A stretch of DNA of 64,000 nt from Scortum barcoo (GCA_023238725.1 CM041548.1:17877752-17941751); one strand, 5' to 3'. Counted from the first letter of the stretch, positions 31,501 to 44,400 are shown. Made by a program: numbers and translations. Notes: a model not told the origin generated them from the letters alone.

Positions 31501-34500
31501 CTTAACATAAATGGGTGCACAATTTTGTTGTAGTTTACTTGTTTGCTCATGAAAAAGTGGTAGGAAGTCTATGCAAAGCTAAAGGCAAGATGAACAGGAT
31601 TACATTGAAATAGAAATGTTAATCATTTATAGACAGCTACAAAGAAAAAAGAAGCACAATGAAAATTCATTCAGCATTTATATCTGATTCATCTCCCCAA
31701 ACCCCCCCCCACCCACCTCCTCACCCCCAACAATCAGAGTTCAGGCAAACTCTCCGAGCCCTCGCTCTGCCTCCCCGTTGAGGACTCCCAAGACTTGTAT
31801 GCACCTCCGTCCCCAGGAGCTGATTCGGGGCCCCTGGGAGGAGCATCCTCTGGCCCTGGTCTGGGAGGAGACTCCCAAGGTCGCTTCTCCCTGGAGGACG
31901 ACGCCCATTCCCAGTTACTGGATTCAGACGGCTTCCTAAACGTTGGGCCGCGTCCCGGTGCTCCTTGCTCCCACAAGAGACAGTTGCTGTTGGACAGCCT
32001 GGATGAAAACGCGATGGATGCCAACATGGGGGAGCTGTTGGGGTTGTGTTCGGGGGCTTTCGGGACGGCGGAGAGTGGCTCAGGTCGGGGTGCGGGCCTC
32101 GGAGCGACGCAGGAGGACGAGCTGCTCGGGCTGTGCTCTGGAGCGTTTCCACCAACGCAGGCAGGAGAGGGACAGGTGGAGACGGACAAGAGCAAGGACG
32201 GAGGACAGGATGAGGAATCTGATAATACCATGGATCAGCTGCTGGGACTGTGCTCAGGGAAATTTCCTAGTCCAGGTAAAGTCTTGTGCTCTGCCCCCCC
32301 TCTCTATGAGAAATCAGTCTATTTGATTCTTAAAGGTAAAAATAGGCGACAAGGTAAAAATCTGCACACGTTAACACTGGGGATGAGTCTGGGTAGTAAT
32401 TCCATTATGAGCAAGTTATTTATTTTTGAAGAGAAGTTAAACACGTGTCAGAAGAGCCTGATAAACGATGATAATAGTAATAAATGGTTAAGATAATTGA
32501 GTCTGTATGTCCTTTTACAATATTCAATCCCCCCCCCCCCCTCGGTATCCAACGAAATTTGGGAATTTCAGGTCTGAAAATGTTATGAGCAACTGTTTCA
32601 AATGTTTTTTTTTTTATAGTATTTTTATAACATTTACATTTTTCCTTTTCTGCAAATTTCAGCTTCCTCTCACACTTCTTCACCAGCACAGGACAGGTAA
32701 AGTACAAAGACCTGAAATAATCCAAAATCATATCCATCTGTAAAAGGTGTTCACTTGTTGTGATACTTTATGAAACTGCTCTCCTTGTTGTCCCTGTTTC
32801 CTCTTTTTTACTCATTACTCATTCATTTGAATATTTAAATGCAGTGTAAGATTCTCACAGTGATTTCTCTGTATAAAGTAAAAAGAAACAAGAGGAGGAG
32901 GAGGAGCAGGAGGAGGAAGAGGACTGCGAGTTCCGGCTTCTGTCAGATGTGGAAAGTCACAGTGAACAGGTGAGATTGACAACACGTGCCTCGTTTTCTT
33001 TCTTCTTCAGGGGCAAATTATGGACTGGATGTGTTTCTTCATGATGCAAATGACGTGTGAATTGTGGGTTTACAGGAGGACGACGATGAGGATGGAGAGG
33101 AGAACGAGGCAGATGCCGACGAGGACAACGATGTCGAAGAGGAGGAGATGCAGAGTGTGTTTGCACCACACCGGGTCAAAAAAAGGAAGAAAATGCAAGT
33201 AGATTTGAAAGAAAAATAAAACTATGTTTCCATGCATACACAACTAACATTATATACTCATCTTTTGACATTATGAGAAACAAGCATCAGATAACCCCGG
33301 CTGTAGAGCAGGTGTTCATACTTTCTTTCATCCTCTTCACAGGCGTCTGGCTGACTACTTGGACTCTGAGGCAGAGCTGTCAGGCAGCGACATCGGCAGC
33401 GACGACGAGGATGGAGACAGAGGCAGCGAATACGAGGACGAGGAGCTTCTCGAAGAGCTGCCCTCTGATGAGGAGCTGCAGGACCAAGTCAACAAGATCC
33501 ACATGTGAGTAACGGATCTTCCTCTATCTGGAGTCTTAATTCTGTACAGAGCAGTAAAGTTTTTGGGTGTGAGGATTGATTGGGTCGGGTCTGTTCCAGT
33601 TTGGGTCCGCAGGTAGTGTTGTAGTGTTTGATATTTAAAGATTCTCCAGTCCACTCACTGCCAGTTGTTCTCAAAGACTTTTGAAAACATGTTTGATAAT
33701 TGGAGCTGACCTCAGTGACCAATGGCAGAGACAGACAGGTCAATAAACGTAAGAAGAATATAGTATGTGGAGTGGAGGGTCTCAGCCAAACTTTTTCTGA
33801 ACTTTTTTCTGTACTTTTTTGGCTTTTTTTATGCAAATTACACTGCATTTAAATAGTGTGAGCTGCTGGTTGCTCTGATTTTTGTTTTGGTACAAGAATG
33901 CACAACATTTGCCGTTCCTGCAGGATGTGCGAGGGCGTGTAGTAATAACGCAAGGTGGATATCTTGCATTTGAAATTTAATGTAAATAAGTTTAATTGGT
34001 TAAACTGGGAGATTTAAAATCTAAGAATTTTCTTTAACTCTGTTCCTACAGGAAGCAGGTAATGGATGATGACAAGCGGCGTCTGAGGCTCTACCAGGAG
34101 CGTTACCTAGCTGACGGTGACCTGCACTCTGACGGGCCGGGACGAGCTCGCCGCTTCCGCTGGAAAAATATCAGTGAGTTTGCAGGATGAGGGAATATAA
34201 ATCTTTAACATGTACTGCTAATTCATTTTTACAGTTGCTGTTAAAAGTAGACAGGATGTATTATGTTTGTAGTCGTATGTTTCTGGATTCATGGCTATTT
34301 ATATCAAGTTTTACATATGTTTTACATATGTTTTGCTACACGTGATTTCAACTGGAGACAGAAAAAGAAAGATAGAAAAAGTTAATCACAAAACTAAAAC
34401 CAGTCTAACTCCATAAGTTGAGATAAACTACATGAACCTGGTAATAAAAAGCACAAAGTAAATGACTATAAATGTTAAAAAATGATGTAGAGAGATACAC

Positions 34501-37500
34501 AGTCAAAGTGTAGAAAAAAATGGATGTTTGAACTTCAAGTCCTTTAAATCTGGTTTTATTTTATAAACTCCCTTCAAAGTTGCTCCAACAAGCCATTTAA
34601 AGTTTCTTTCTTGACTTCTCCCTCCAGACGATGGCTTCAACATGAACAGGACGGGAGCAGAGGGCGAGGAAGAGGAGGAGGAAGATGAAGACGTGGACCA
34701 GTCGGAAATCCAGAGGAGGAAAGAGAGACTGGAGAGGGAACAGTGGCTCAGAGAACAGGTAGGTTGTTTATTAATGTGTGTGGGTTTTTCTTTTTTAAAA
34801 GAGTCCTACACACAAATCATTCATAAAAATACATTTTCAGAATTGACTTTAGTGATTTTAAAAAGGCCTAAATAAAGATGTATCCCTCTAAGCATCCAAA
34901 GAAATGTGAAGCATTCAAAGGCCCGTGCGGTTGAGTCATTCCCCTCCTCTGCAAGGGGGTGTTGTTTTGTCTTCGTTCCCAACTCTGTGTCTCTTCGCGC
35001 AGTCTGAACAGAAAGCCAAGAAAGGGGAAGATTTGGATGCAGATGATGAGAAGATTGGAGAGGAAGACAGTCAATTTATGAAGCTCGCCAAGAAACTGAC
35101 TGCCAAGACTCTGCAGAAGAAAGGTTTGATACGAGGCCTCACAGGAAGAGTCCTGTGACTTTTAAAAACACTTTTTTTTTTTTTTTTTTTTTTTCTCCAA
35201 TAATACTCAAAGTAGGGGTCTTTTATATAGCAAAGAAACAGAAGGAAACTAAACACAATCACCAGGCAGGCCATTCAAAAGTTTGAGAGCGATGCCTTTT
35301 TGTCTAAATCTGAATTATTTGGCTGTAAAAGTTGGATTTTAGTTTTAAGGCAGATCAGAAGCAAGAGCAGGGATTCAGAGATCATCAGAGAAACAGGATC
35401 TAGTTCGAGTTTAAAATCATGGCAGCTGAATGCTGAACAAGATGTAAATATGAGAGAGATTTTGCAAAATGCTTGTGAACACAGATTGGAAGTGATGAAG
35501 GTGTGACTTCCAGATTTTCAGCTGAGAAAAACTAATCTTAGAGCTCTTTAGATATTTGCATTTTGATCTACTTAGCGCTGTCAGTAACTTCACCTGATGT
35601 GCTGCAGAGCTTTGGCGATAAAGCAGACACACACACTGATTGCACCCAAAACTCTGGCGTGCGTCCCAGCAAACTAAACCAAAGCAGACACAGAGGAGAG
35701 AGTGCTGCCAGTACTCTCATTGCTAAATGGCGAGTTGCTTCAGAGCATTCGTTTCCAGACAGTTGTGGTGTTCTTCTTTCCAGAAAAAAAAAATGTGAAT
35801 AAAACTGAGCGGCTACATGTAATATTCATGAGTTTTTTTTTTGTTTGTTTTTTGTTTTTTTTATACAGGCAGCCTCACATCATCCAAACCTAAATGACAA
35901 ATTGGGCTACAACAGGACATTAGTCAGATTTAAAGGGCTTTTTAACTATTTGTAGTGCTGCAGCAGTAAATTGAAGACATAAATGCGCTTTTTTCTTGTG
36001 TAATTATTATTCTTAATACATCATACTATTTGTTTTTAAATGTACAAAGTCCTTTTTATATCAGTAAATCATAATTAAAACTTTTCAGGACAATAAATGT
36101 AACAATGAGACAAAGTGAATCTGTTCATTTGGTTTGTTAGGTGTTTTTAGAGGAGCGTTCTCTTTAATATTTTCTTAGTGATAATGTTGAAAGGTTTACT
36201 GGAAAGGTTATATTCAGACTATTTCACTATATAACTTTCCTTTTTTTTTTTTTTTTTTTTTTTCCACAGCAGAACCCCAAGTGCCAGCACAACCAGAAAA
36301 TAAGACATCATCATCTCTTAATCCCTTCCAGAAACCCTCGCAGCCCCTACAGGTACGTCACTGTCGCTGATTTGTATCTGTTTCTGTTTGTTTATATCAT
36401 ATCTGCTACTTGTCGGTTCAGTTTAAGCTTGAGTCCAATTCAAGACAGACCCTGCAGGTATGTCTTTTATTGTTTCAAAAACTTTATACTAAGTTGTTGA
36501 TAATCTGAAGCCATCCCTCCAGCTCTGACGCTAAGAACAGACGTTACTGACACTTCAGTATGACTTTAACTTGATTTCATGTGTCATTTAGAAAACCTAC
36601 TAATTTTGAAAAAATTACATCAGCCAAATTCTGTGATTGAGATGTTTTATTTCTCTATGATCCACTTTAGTAGACAGGTAGCTATCAAGTGTAAAGATTT
36701 AGTGCTTTAGTTTTTGAAGGAGCAGAAGAAAGAGAAGCAGGAGAAAAAAGATCAGTTTTCTGCCTCGTATCGACTCCTGCTGAACAACAACCGGGTGCAG
36801 AACGAGAGGCTTGGGCTTGTTAAATATTTAACCAGCGGAGATCATCATGCAGTCTCTGTGATCTCCACAAGGTCAGTCTAAGATTTATGATTTATTGATT
36901 TCTTCCAGGTGAGGAGAGGGTCACTACTGAATCAGCCTCACGCCGTCCTCCAGAAGCTGGCGTCCATCTCGGGCGGGAATCCTCTGGCGCCAAGGAACAG
37001 CCGAGGATTCCTGTTTCAAACTCTGTCTCCCGAGAAGGACGGCTCGGCCTCAGACGCTCCACAGAAACAGGTGAGAGGAAGGAAAAAAACTAATGCAGGT
37101 GAAGCCACTCAGTCCCACGATGCACCTACGCAGAGGGAAAATCTTTTGACATGTTAGAGTAGAAGTAGGTAACTTATTTAAGAATAATTTTGCTATAGGC
37201 CATTTGAAACAGGAATCCACCATGATCAAAACAATCAATCAGAGCAGAGTGTCTGAGTGGACGTAACCTCAGATAAACTACAAGAAAACAACAATTTATA
37301 CAAAAGATCAGTAAACAGAAGAGCGATGAAGAAAAGTGAGTTAAAACTCTGAAAATTACACCGAGGGACGATGTGAGGAGGGTTTGGAGGCGAGCTGGTT
37401 CACATCATAGAGAGAGGGGAAGGAAGCTGGAATGTATACTCGCTCTGAATTTCAAAATAAGAGCACTTTCAGTCAGTAAGATTAGGAGAACCTCTTCTTG

Positions 37501-38887
37501 GTGCTTTAAGGGGCTTGATCAAAGTAATATTTCACCTTAAAATGTTGGTATTAGCTTATCACAGAGACATTATGGTAGAATTTGTTATTTTCTCCATATA
37601 CAGTAAAACAAAAGACAAAATAAAAGGGTATAACAGATAAAAGAATAATGAAATATTAAATAATTTAGTTTAGTTTAGTTAGTAATTTAGTTATTAAATA
37701 ACGTGTGGATCCCCAATATTCTGGATTAAAGGATTTCCTTCAAAAGTTTTGTTTTCCTGTCAAAAAACTGCAAACCAAAACGAAACACATTGCAAAATCC
37801 TCCATATGTCCAATTCTGGGTCATTAAGTCAAAGCTCACACTGGTCTACCTGATGTCACATAGTTAAATTTAAATAGTAACCAGTTAATGAAAGTCCCAC
37901 CCATCGTCCTGGGTTTCACAAAAGAGCGAGTTCTTCTTACACTCAGTGTTGCAGCATCATATTTCACAAATTGTCGCTTGCAAATCACAGAACATTTTGC
38001 TCTGTCACGCTCACGCATGGGTCCAAAGAATACTGTTTGTTTTAATTATATAACGAATAAACGTTTCAAAATGAGTGAAAGGAAGGAAATGATCTCATGT
38101 TGTAAATCTGGTAAAACAGGCCCCAAGAGAACATAACTACAGTTCAAACAAGAGGCTCATGTTGCTGCTTACTCTTCTTTAACTTTCTAATCTTTACTTC
38201 TCATGTGCTCATCTATCAGGCAGATGTCTTAATTTTGCGTTTGTTCGGAGGTCGTACTTTGAAACTCATATTTTTGAGAAAAGCCTAATTGATAGCTGAT
38301 GCTCGACTAGAACAAAATGGTGGCTTTTTTGGTTTCCCAGTCCCGTCTGGTCGTGTCTCTTTGGCAAGATCCCGCTGTTCTAAAATAAGTGCAAAAACAA
38401 AATACTTTCCAAAGATCACAGAGAGACTGCTCAGTGTGACAATCATGTGAGTGTGATGGGTGAATTTATCTACTCTGGTGTCTTCTCAACTCATAACACT
38501 AGGTGGAGCCAAAGCCCACAGCTCCTATTAGATCCTCTTAAGTACAAAATGCAAAAATCACTTGCTTGGCAGGTTTTTTTTTTCCAAGCAAAATTTGCCA
38601 TTAACTACATTTTATTTAGCTGCTTTTTTAACTACAGTAGCTTTAATTAAACCTCAAAACACATTTATTTGTTTTCTTTTAACACACTGGACTGCTGTGG
38701 TCATACAAAAGTCTGAATATCCTTAAAAAAAAAATTAACTATGGACGTGTTCGACCCTCAGATGATGAAGAAGAGGGGTCCGGCGGGGGCAGTGAACCCG
38801 GCAGCGAAGAGGGTCTGCAGAGAGAACAAACCTGCCGGACAGGCTAAAGGCCCGCAGAGGAGCATCTTCAACTTCCTGGACCACTGA
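25584..38887 (+). CDS. clspn: Claspin, 24 coding exons, complete
   Basis: Nuclear adaptor of the replication checkpoint: it travels with the fork and presents Chk1 to ATR. Exons: 25584-25610, 26391-26496, 27067-27497, 27961-28113, 28384-28446, 28537-28609, 28784-28886, 29078-29670, 29790-29978, 30163-30326, 30442-30629, 30921-30973, 31171-31358, 31738-32275, 32663-32696, 32879-32969, 33076-33194, 33343-33504, 34052-34173, 34628-34758, 35003-35123, 36270-36352, 36909-37070, 38762-38887. They sum to 4020 nt (1339 residues), the length of human claspin. DSGMGS (26-31) fits the beta-TrCP degron. A PIP-like TIDQFF lies at 299-304. Three Chk1-binding repeats, (E/Q)LLGLCSG(A/K)F, lie at 876-885, 905-914 and 944-953. 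Acidic tracts, a conserved block YQERYLADGDLHSDGPG in exon 19, and the C-terminus RSIFNFLDH match the family. Intron 17 has a GC donor; all others are GT-AG. Exons 12 and 15 are the least certain because they are short and diverged. Confidence 0.96.
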
Positions 38888-39309
38888 GGTCACATCACGA
38901 CGCACTAACTCAACGATAATCACCCGCAGGAACTAAACCAGGATCCACCAGCCACATCCGGCATTTCACAATAAGACTTTATAAATGAAGGAGGCGGTAA
39001 AATGATGGTTAAGTGCTGATGTGGCTGGTAGATGAAACGCAAATATACAGACGCCTGAATGTGTGTTTTTTTTTTTTTTTTTTTGTTTACATTGACTTCA
39101 AATGACAAACTGAAAAAACACCACTGAGGCCTCTTTGGATGTTTTACATGCGTCTAATTTTTGACTCTGTTACGCCATCAGATGGTTCGTCTTACTTGAC
39201 TCAAATTGGACTATACGTTTAAGAATGTTTTATCATGTAAATAGGATTGATTTGGTTTTTATTGGGTAGGGAAGTTTTGTATGATTAAATGTATTTGTTT
39301 TACATTGTA

Positions 39310-39315
39310 AATAAA
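39310..39315 (+). terminator. clspn poly(A) signal
   Basis: AATAAA about 420 bp after the clspn stop codon, with T-rich sequence and a GT array (39371-39392) downstream. It is the first canonical signal after the stop and the likely 3' end of the transcript. Confidence 0.7.
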
Positions 39316-41541
39316 AGTGTATTTTAAGACATTCCTCTCATTATTAGTCTTTTTTTTCTCTTGTTAAACCACGTGTGTGTGTGTGTGTGTGTGCGCGCAA
39401 CAGGTATGATGTGTGTTCAGTGACTTTATCTTGGATATTTTACGGCAATCCAACCTCTATAAACAACAAGCTGATATGAAATTGAGTACACGCCCACGGT
39501 GTGTGTTTGATGACGCCTACCAGGGTTGACTCTTGTGTTTTGTGAGTGAAATATCTCCAACTATCAGATGGACCGCCACGAAATTTGGTTCAGACATTCA
39601 TGTTTTCCTCGGGATGAATACTAATCGCTCTGCTGATCCTCTGACTTTTCCTCTAGCAGCATCATCGGGTCAAAACTTTTATTCATCCAGCTCTTTATTT
39701 TACCTACAAAACTAAAGATATTCACATTAATCTCAGCTGAGCTTCGTCGCCTTCTGAGCGTTCTTCTCTGGATAATTTCTTTATTGGATTTAGATGTATT
39801 TAAAACATATTTTTGCCCCTGAACTCCACCTTTTGTCAAACATACTGTACACCCAGGTAGTCGTCAGGCCTTATCTGGATAAGACAGTGTGTTCATTTCA
39901 TCTTATATAGAGACTTCATGGCTCTATATAAGATTATTCTACAATAATCTACAATAACCTGAGAACTGTGCAAACCGAAAAGGCCACTGTGAAGCAGTAC
40001 AGAAGATTTGAGTTCAAAATACACAGAAGGAAGCAGATCATTTAACTCCAGAAGTCTCCACCTGTCATTTTTCTTCACATCTCCGCACTTTGGGCTCCTT
40101 TTTTACTTTTTTTTTTTTTCAACTTTTTCTTCCCGGTTCAAAGCATAATTGCAGTTTAGAGACTAATGATTTGGTAAGTGGCTAATAATAGGCCGGCATT
40201 AAAGGGAGGGTCTTCTAACGAGCCCCTTCATGTCTCTCCATCTCATTAGTAGCCACGGTGATTAGGAGCAGGTCCCGGGGTTAGGAATGGGCGCAGGAGG
40301 CCCCATTACACATCATTAGGGGCCAACGCCAGGAGGGTCTGGAATGAACCCCATGGTGGGCCCCGCCTACAGCGAGCTGCCGTACCTGCAGGCAGTCCGG
40401 CTTAATCCTGGTGGTGTTTAAAGCGCTAATTCCATTTTTACCTTTTGTGAGAGCGTTTCCGCCTCTTTATTTTTTTTGTTGTTGTTTTTCTGAGAGCTGA
40501 AATTTCTGTGAATTTTTTTTATGAGCCAAGAGGCTTTGGGGCGAAAAGGAATAATATGATGATTTTGGCGTATCATTATCTTTGAGCCATTACGACGCAA
40601 TGAATCGAGATAAAGACTTGACTCCAAAATCCTAAGGGTCTGTTTGCGGGGTCAAGAAATCAATTCTAATTAGCATTTAACAGGAGCGACGTCTTTGCAA
40701 GTCGGGAGAGTAATTCGGCTTGGGCATAGTTCAGCTTTATTTTATTTATTTATTTATTTTTTTTTGTTCCTCCGCACCGCACCAGCTTCCTCAAACTGAA
40801 TTTCACAACTTTGTTTAACCCCCGAGAGGGAATTACGAGGTCAACGCACAGAAGCCAAACCCCCACTCTCCCCTCCCCTGAACTCCCAATTCGCTCCACA
40901 CTTGAAAGAGGAGGAAGGTTACATGTTTTGGCATCGAGGCCCGGCTTCTAAATATCTAGAGGACACGGATCTGGTTTTATTCAGATTATGAGGAGGAGAG
41001 AGGAGAGAGGGCAGAGGGTGGAATAATTGAAGAGAAACATGAGCTGCAGCACCCAGGGGGGGGGAGTGCACTTGTGTCGTGACGTATGCACTTGTGTGTG
41101 TGTGTGTGTCTGCTAACATCTAGGCCTAAAATAAAAATGTGTAATTAGTGTGCAAAGCAACCCCCCCCCCCCCCCCCCCCCCATGCTGGATTAGAGGTTC
41201 AGTTTAGCACGTCTTGGCTTATTTGGCTTTTTTTTTTTTTTTTGGTGTGTGTGTGTGTGTTTCTTCTTCTTTGGCCGTGAGCTGGAGGTCCGGCAGGCCT
41301 CTCTTTACAGTCTCCGTGCATCTTTTTAGCACCGTGGATCTGACAGCGTGGCCCACGGGTGCTGTCACAGCCGAGGCCAGTGCCGGAGCAGATGTGGAGC
41401 TGAACTGAGGGAAGTGGGTCACGCCGCTGCAGGCTGTGTACAATTCAAACAAGCTCTTATTATGCACAAGGTAAGTCATGCTCCTTTTTTTTTTTTTTTT
41501 TTTTTTTACCTCTTTTCGTGTCTGTGTCTGTGTCTGTGTCT

Positions 41542-41582
<41 letters not shown>

Positions 41583-41966
41583 CAGGGGAGAGGGTGGCGA
41601 GTGTTAACATTACACATAATCTGTCTCCCCCCCCCAGGAGGCCTCGCAGACGACCCTCGGTCCTCCGAGTTCAGCCTATCTCTCCCTCTATCAGTGTCCT
41701 CTGTAGTTGTCTTTTGTAACTTGGGTTTTTCTTTTTCTTTTTTCGTGAGAGAGAGAGAGAGGGAGGGAGATGGAGGGAGAGATGATTTTGCGTGTGACGA
41801 GGCCTTGGGCGGACGGCTGTGTTTGATGTATTTTTTATGTGCTTAGGCTACTAGTGAACGATGGGGAGGAAGGGGAGGGAAGGGGGGAGAGAGGGAGGAC
41901 GCCTGGAGGTGATGCACTTGAATGGGGATGTTGTTGAAGGAGAAAAGGGGGGGTAGGAAGATAGGG

Positions 41967-42007
<41 letters not shown>

Positions 42008-43459
42008 AGGGAGAAGACGGAGAGAGGAGGACGCAAGGTTTTTTTCTGCCGCCAGCGGCTTGACGACATGTCAGGGGGATGAGAGCAGGGTGGAGAGAGA
42101 CAGTGAACACTTGTTAAGTCTGTCTGATGTAGCCTTTCTATACACACACACACACACACACCTCTAGAAAACACACTTTTTAATACCACACACTCTCACA
42201 CACATACATTCAGCTGCAGTGCTTTTAGATCTGAGACTGACAATCACAAAAGCAGCCAGTCACCAGTTTGGAAGAAACATCACATCGCAACAGATCCTCC
42301 CTTTGCGAGGACTCGGAGATGTCACGTTGCCTGTCAGCGGTGCATTGTGGGTAATGGTTTCCATGCCTTAAGCACACCTGTTGTGGTACATATCTTGTGA
42401 TGTTGCGCTAAAAATGTCAAAGATCCACCCTCCGACGCTCAGCTTGATGTTGACGTGTTCGGCACCTTCGTGAGACTTCGAATTCACTGCTCGCCGTCCT
42501 CCATTTCCCAGAATGCAGTTCGATGACCACCAGAGGATGGGCATGACCTTGCTTACTGAATTCAGTAAAAAGATGCAACAGCTCAGTGAAACTAACAGAT
42601 GATGTGTTTGTTTTTTTCATCCCCAGAGAGTAAAAGTGAGTTTTCTTCCTCGTTCAAGGCACAAGTGGCCTTTTACTGTTTCTGCTGTGATGAAATTACA
42701 CTTGTGTGACTTATTACAGTCTGACTACAGACAGACGTCTTTATGAAGGTCTGAACAAACTAAAATCTGTTTACTTTTGATGTCCCAGAAAGTAAAATAC
42801 CTTTTAATCAAACTCCTGAATCTTTAGCTGTGCTGGAAATATGGAAATATTATATCACATCATAAATGGGTAGAAGAAAAATCACAAAACAACAAAAACA
42901 GGCTGCAATTGTAATAATTTCAATGTGATTTCTATCCAAAGTTTGTCTGTATTTACCTTAAATTTAGTTTAACACGTGTAAGAATGAGAATAATTTTGTT
43001 GCTGTAGGGAGCAAACATTGGTCCAGTGTGCAATTTACACAAGTGTGATGCAGGAATTTGAGGTGTGATCTGGATTTTTCAATGAGGGAGATGTAATTTT
43101 ATCCATTTTTAACTCGCTAACTGAACTCTTTTTGTGAAAATAAAAAACAGGCACAGTTGATTATTTTATAAGTCTGGAGGGGGTGTTATGTAAGTTTTAT
43201 ACCCACAGAGACAGAAACACAGAGCACAAACAGCCCTGAACATGAGAAAAACAAAAACATGATTTTAGTACATAAATCATGTGCTAAACATGTGCTAAAA
43301 TCCAACACACAAACTCACACTGAATACAATTAATGTTCCATAAAGCAAAGGTTAAAACTGGACTACTTTTGGTTATATAAAGCATAAATATGTTTTTAAC
43401 AGCATTTCAACTAATATTTTAAGTGTATTTTGGATCTTCACATTCACATAAAGTCATTA

Positions 43460-44400
43460 AAAACCTACAGGTACACCCCATTTTGCATGTATAGATATGA
43501 GTTTAATAAATGGTTTATAACACACTAATTTAAGCATTTATTAATTTTGTCAACTCCTCCTGTGGGCAGCCATAAGTGGGTGCTGCAGTGCCAAGAAATA
43601 ATAAATGAAAATGTAGTAAAACACAGTTATAATATACAATATGTCCTCATAGATTAAGTTAACAAACATTAATAACACGTACATTGACTTTATAATGTGT
43701 TATAAACCATTTATGAAATGTTTATATGTTGTTGTTAACGCTAAATCTGGCCCACAGAAAAAAAAGAAACTTTCGATAACTATATATCTATATCCAGCCT
43801 TTTACATAAACAGCATTACATTTTATAAAGTCATTTGGATGCCATTAAAACAGAGCCTATATATAATCTACACATACCCTCCATTTATCATGAGTGAATC
43901 TGTGTATTTAATAAATGGTTTATAACAGACTATGATGTTGGCAGCCAAAAGTGGGTGCTGCAGTGCCAAGAAATAATAAATGAAAATGTAGTAAAACACA
44001 GTTATAATATACAATATGTCCTCATAGATTAAGTTAACAAACATTAATAACACGTACATTGGCTTTATAATGTGTTATAAACCATTTATGAAATGTTTAT
44101 ATCCTGGTAATGCCAAATCTGACCCCCCCCCCCAAAAAAAAAAAAAAAAAACCCTTTATATAAACCTATATATAACCTATACATACCCTCCATTTAGCAT
44201 TAATGAATATGTATATTTAATAAATGGTTTATAACAGACTATGATGTTGGCAGCCATAAGTGGGTGCTGCTGTACAAAGAGGAAATGAATGAAAATGTGG
44301 TAAAACACAGTTATAATATAAAATATGTCCTCGTAAAATACACTTATAGCAACTTTATAATATTTTATAACCCATTTATGATCTGTTTATATCCTGTTTA
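43460..44400. repeat. ~310-bp tandem repeat, three copies, with inverted-repeat modules
   Basis: Three diverged copies. The core runs from TTTAATAAATGGTTTATAACA to TGTTATAAACCATTTATGAAATG and is found at about 43502-43729, 43907-44102 and 44216-44393. Each core starts and ends with the inverted pair AATGGTTTATAACA / TGTTATAAACCATT. Between them is GGCAGCCATAAGTGGGTGCTGCAGTGCCAA in two pieces. Copies 2 and 3 also share the upstream ACATACCCTCCATTTA segment, giving a period near 310 bp. C8-11/A18 runs near 44126-44151 separate copies 2 and 3. Confidence 0.88.

Noticed and set aside
31734..32231. 165- and 144-residue minus-strand frames over clspn exon 14
   Set aside because: Shadows of the sense exon that encodes the three Chk1-binding motifs.
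32871..32879. Alternative acceptor CTCACAG at 32860 for clspn exon 16
   Set aside because: It leads to an in-frame TAA within a few codons. The acceptor at 32878 keeps the frame and the KKKQEEE sequence.
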